Of a stretch of DNA of 42,889 nt, positions 42,482-42,889 are shown in pieces (position 1 is the first letter of the stretch; the number at the start of each line of letters is the position of its first letter). A program made the translations under genes and the position numbers. Under the pieces are notes generated by a model. That model searched no databases and was not told the DNA's origin. It saw only the letters and a program-made list of their open reading frames with translations. Source of the DNA: Bacteroidetes bacterium QH_7_62_13. GTDB taxonomy: Bacteria; Bacteroidota; Rhodothermia; Rhodothermales; Salinibacteraceae. The stretch lies in NCBI GenBank assembly GCA_003023365.1, contig PXTG01000056.1:1-42889 (forward strand), given 5' to 3'.

Positions 42482-42705
42482 ATGCCCGGTCCCATTCATA
42501 CAGCTCCCCCCGACGCCGGACCTGCCGTTTTGGGCAAGACGCTTCCGGACCTTCTGTACGAAGCCTGTGAGCAATACGAGAATCCGCGGGCGTTGAATCA
42601 GCCGACTGGGGACGGATGGGAACCACTATCCCTGGAGCAATTCCGGATTCAGGCGGAAGAAACAGCCCTCGGCCTTCTTGAGCTTGGACCACAGCGGGGC
42701 GTTGT
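42482..42705 (+). pseudogene. N-terminus of a long-chain acyl-CoA ligase, cut off by recombinase sequence
   Basis: From ATG 42482 about 70 residues read as the start of an AMP-forming acyl-CoA synthetase: KTLPDLLYEACEQYENPRAL, then WEPLSLEQFRIQAEETALGLLELG. At about 42690-42705 resemblance ends. The frame stays open to the window edge only because it runs antisense to a recombinase gene. The ligase's ATP-binding and C-terminal domains are not present in this window. It is adjacent to the TetR gene that may regulate it. A true deletion, an insertion or an assembly join are all possible. Confidence 0.65.
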
Positions 42706-42889
42706 CGTCGTCGGGAGCCGGGTGATTGTTGAGCCATTGCCGGAGGTAGGGGACGGCGTTCGTGATTGTGACGTCGCGTTGGCCGGTTTTCCCATCCACC
42801 CGGATAATCTTCCCCAAGTCGTGGTCGGAGACGTCACCCACGGTCAAGGCCTCAAGCTCACCGCTCCGAGGGCCGGCCAGCGCGTCGGG
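42626..42889 (-). CDS. tyrosine recombinase (integrase) fragment, 5' end outside window
   Basis: The minus strand is open from the window edge to a TAG at 42626. It reads GPRSGELEALTVGDVSDHDLG, with the box-I arginine of tyrosine recombinases, then KTGQRDVTITNAVPYLRQWLNNHP and DNAPLWSKL. The KTGxRxVxL...PYLxxWLxxHP pattern resembles integrases common in haloarchaea and halophilic bacteria. After about 42705, moving left, residues such as KKAEGCFFRLNPELLQG are the antisense of the acyl-CoA ligase, so the catalytic His and Tyr are missing. It is a broken gene. Confidence 0.75.
   Translation of the reverse strand, partial: PDALAGPRSGELEALTVGDVSDHDLGKIIRVDGKTGQRDVTITNAVPYLRQWLNNHPAPDDDNAPLWSKLKKAEGCFFRLNPELLQG

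Overview
The window looks like the chromosome of a halophilic member of the Rhodothermota/Bacteroidota, close to Salinibacter. The evidence is high GC, acidic Asp/Glu-rich proteins, a PorV-type outer-membrane protein of the type IX secretion system, a DUF3098 protein, tandem DUF192 lipoproteins, a DhnA-type class I aldolase, and remnants of M56/TonB and MscS families typical of that phylum. Most of it is ordinary housekeeping DNA. The accessory-like parts are the 25-32 kb stretch and the right edge.

Layout. 1-2.1 kb: N-terminus of an AAA+ ATPase, fructose-bisphosphate aldolase and tRNA-Ala(GGC), all on minus. 2.3-4.1 kb: dapB-dapA (lysine/diaminopimelate) on plus. 4.1-9.9 kb: envelope genes (mreD, dacB, DUF3098, namZ) mixed with ndk, msrA and comF. 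10-11.5 kb: a small acidic protein and a GTDC1/QTMAN-like glycosyltransferase. 11.5-22.6 kb: one long minus-strand run, sufB-sufC-sufD-sufS-sufE-sufT, followed by a 980-residue TPR/AAA+/Fis regulator, a VOC protein and two unknown proteins. A divergent A-type Fe-S carrier faces sufB across a palindrome. 23.3-25 kb: two DUF192 lipoproteins and an acetyltransferase. 25.7-32 kb: HNH endonuclease, DUF3592-like membrane protein, a BlaI-TonB fusion, a family 2 glycosyltransferase, an arginine dihydrolase/DDAH-like enzyme, an ABC-2 exporter and a decayed MscS gene. 32-34.4 kb: gap-pgk. 34.7-42.4 kb (all plus): a frameshifted TPR membrane protein, an NtrC-type response regulator, lolD, a Lon-N-domain protein, an MBL hydrolase, a stand-alone histidine-kinase phosphoacceptor domain, porV, a small secreted protein with a sorting-signal-like tail, and a TetR regulator. 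The right edge is a junction between the start of an acyl-CoA ligase and the end of an opposing tyrosine recombinase.

The most noteworthy signals are: a shared 18-bp palindrome (TGTAAAC-N4-GTTTACA) upstream of sufB and again beside the A-type carrier; a sigma-54-activator-like protein that has lost its GAFTGA loop and sits at the end of the suf run; hairpins in three suf intercistronic gaps, one able to fold in two mutually exclusive ways; an apparent deletion fusion of BlaI to the tail of an M56/TonB sensor; an orphan phosphoacceptor domain; and the chimeric right edge. I do not see a complete undescribed defence or mobile system, and no CRISPR array.
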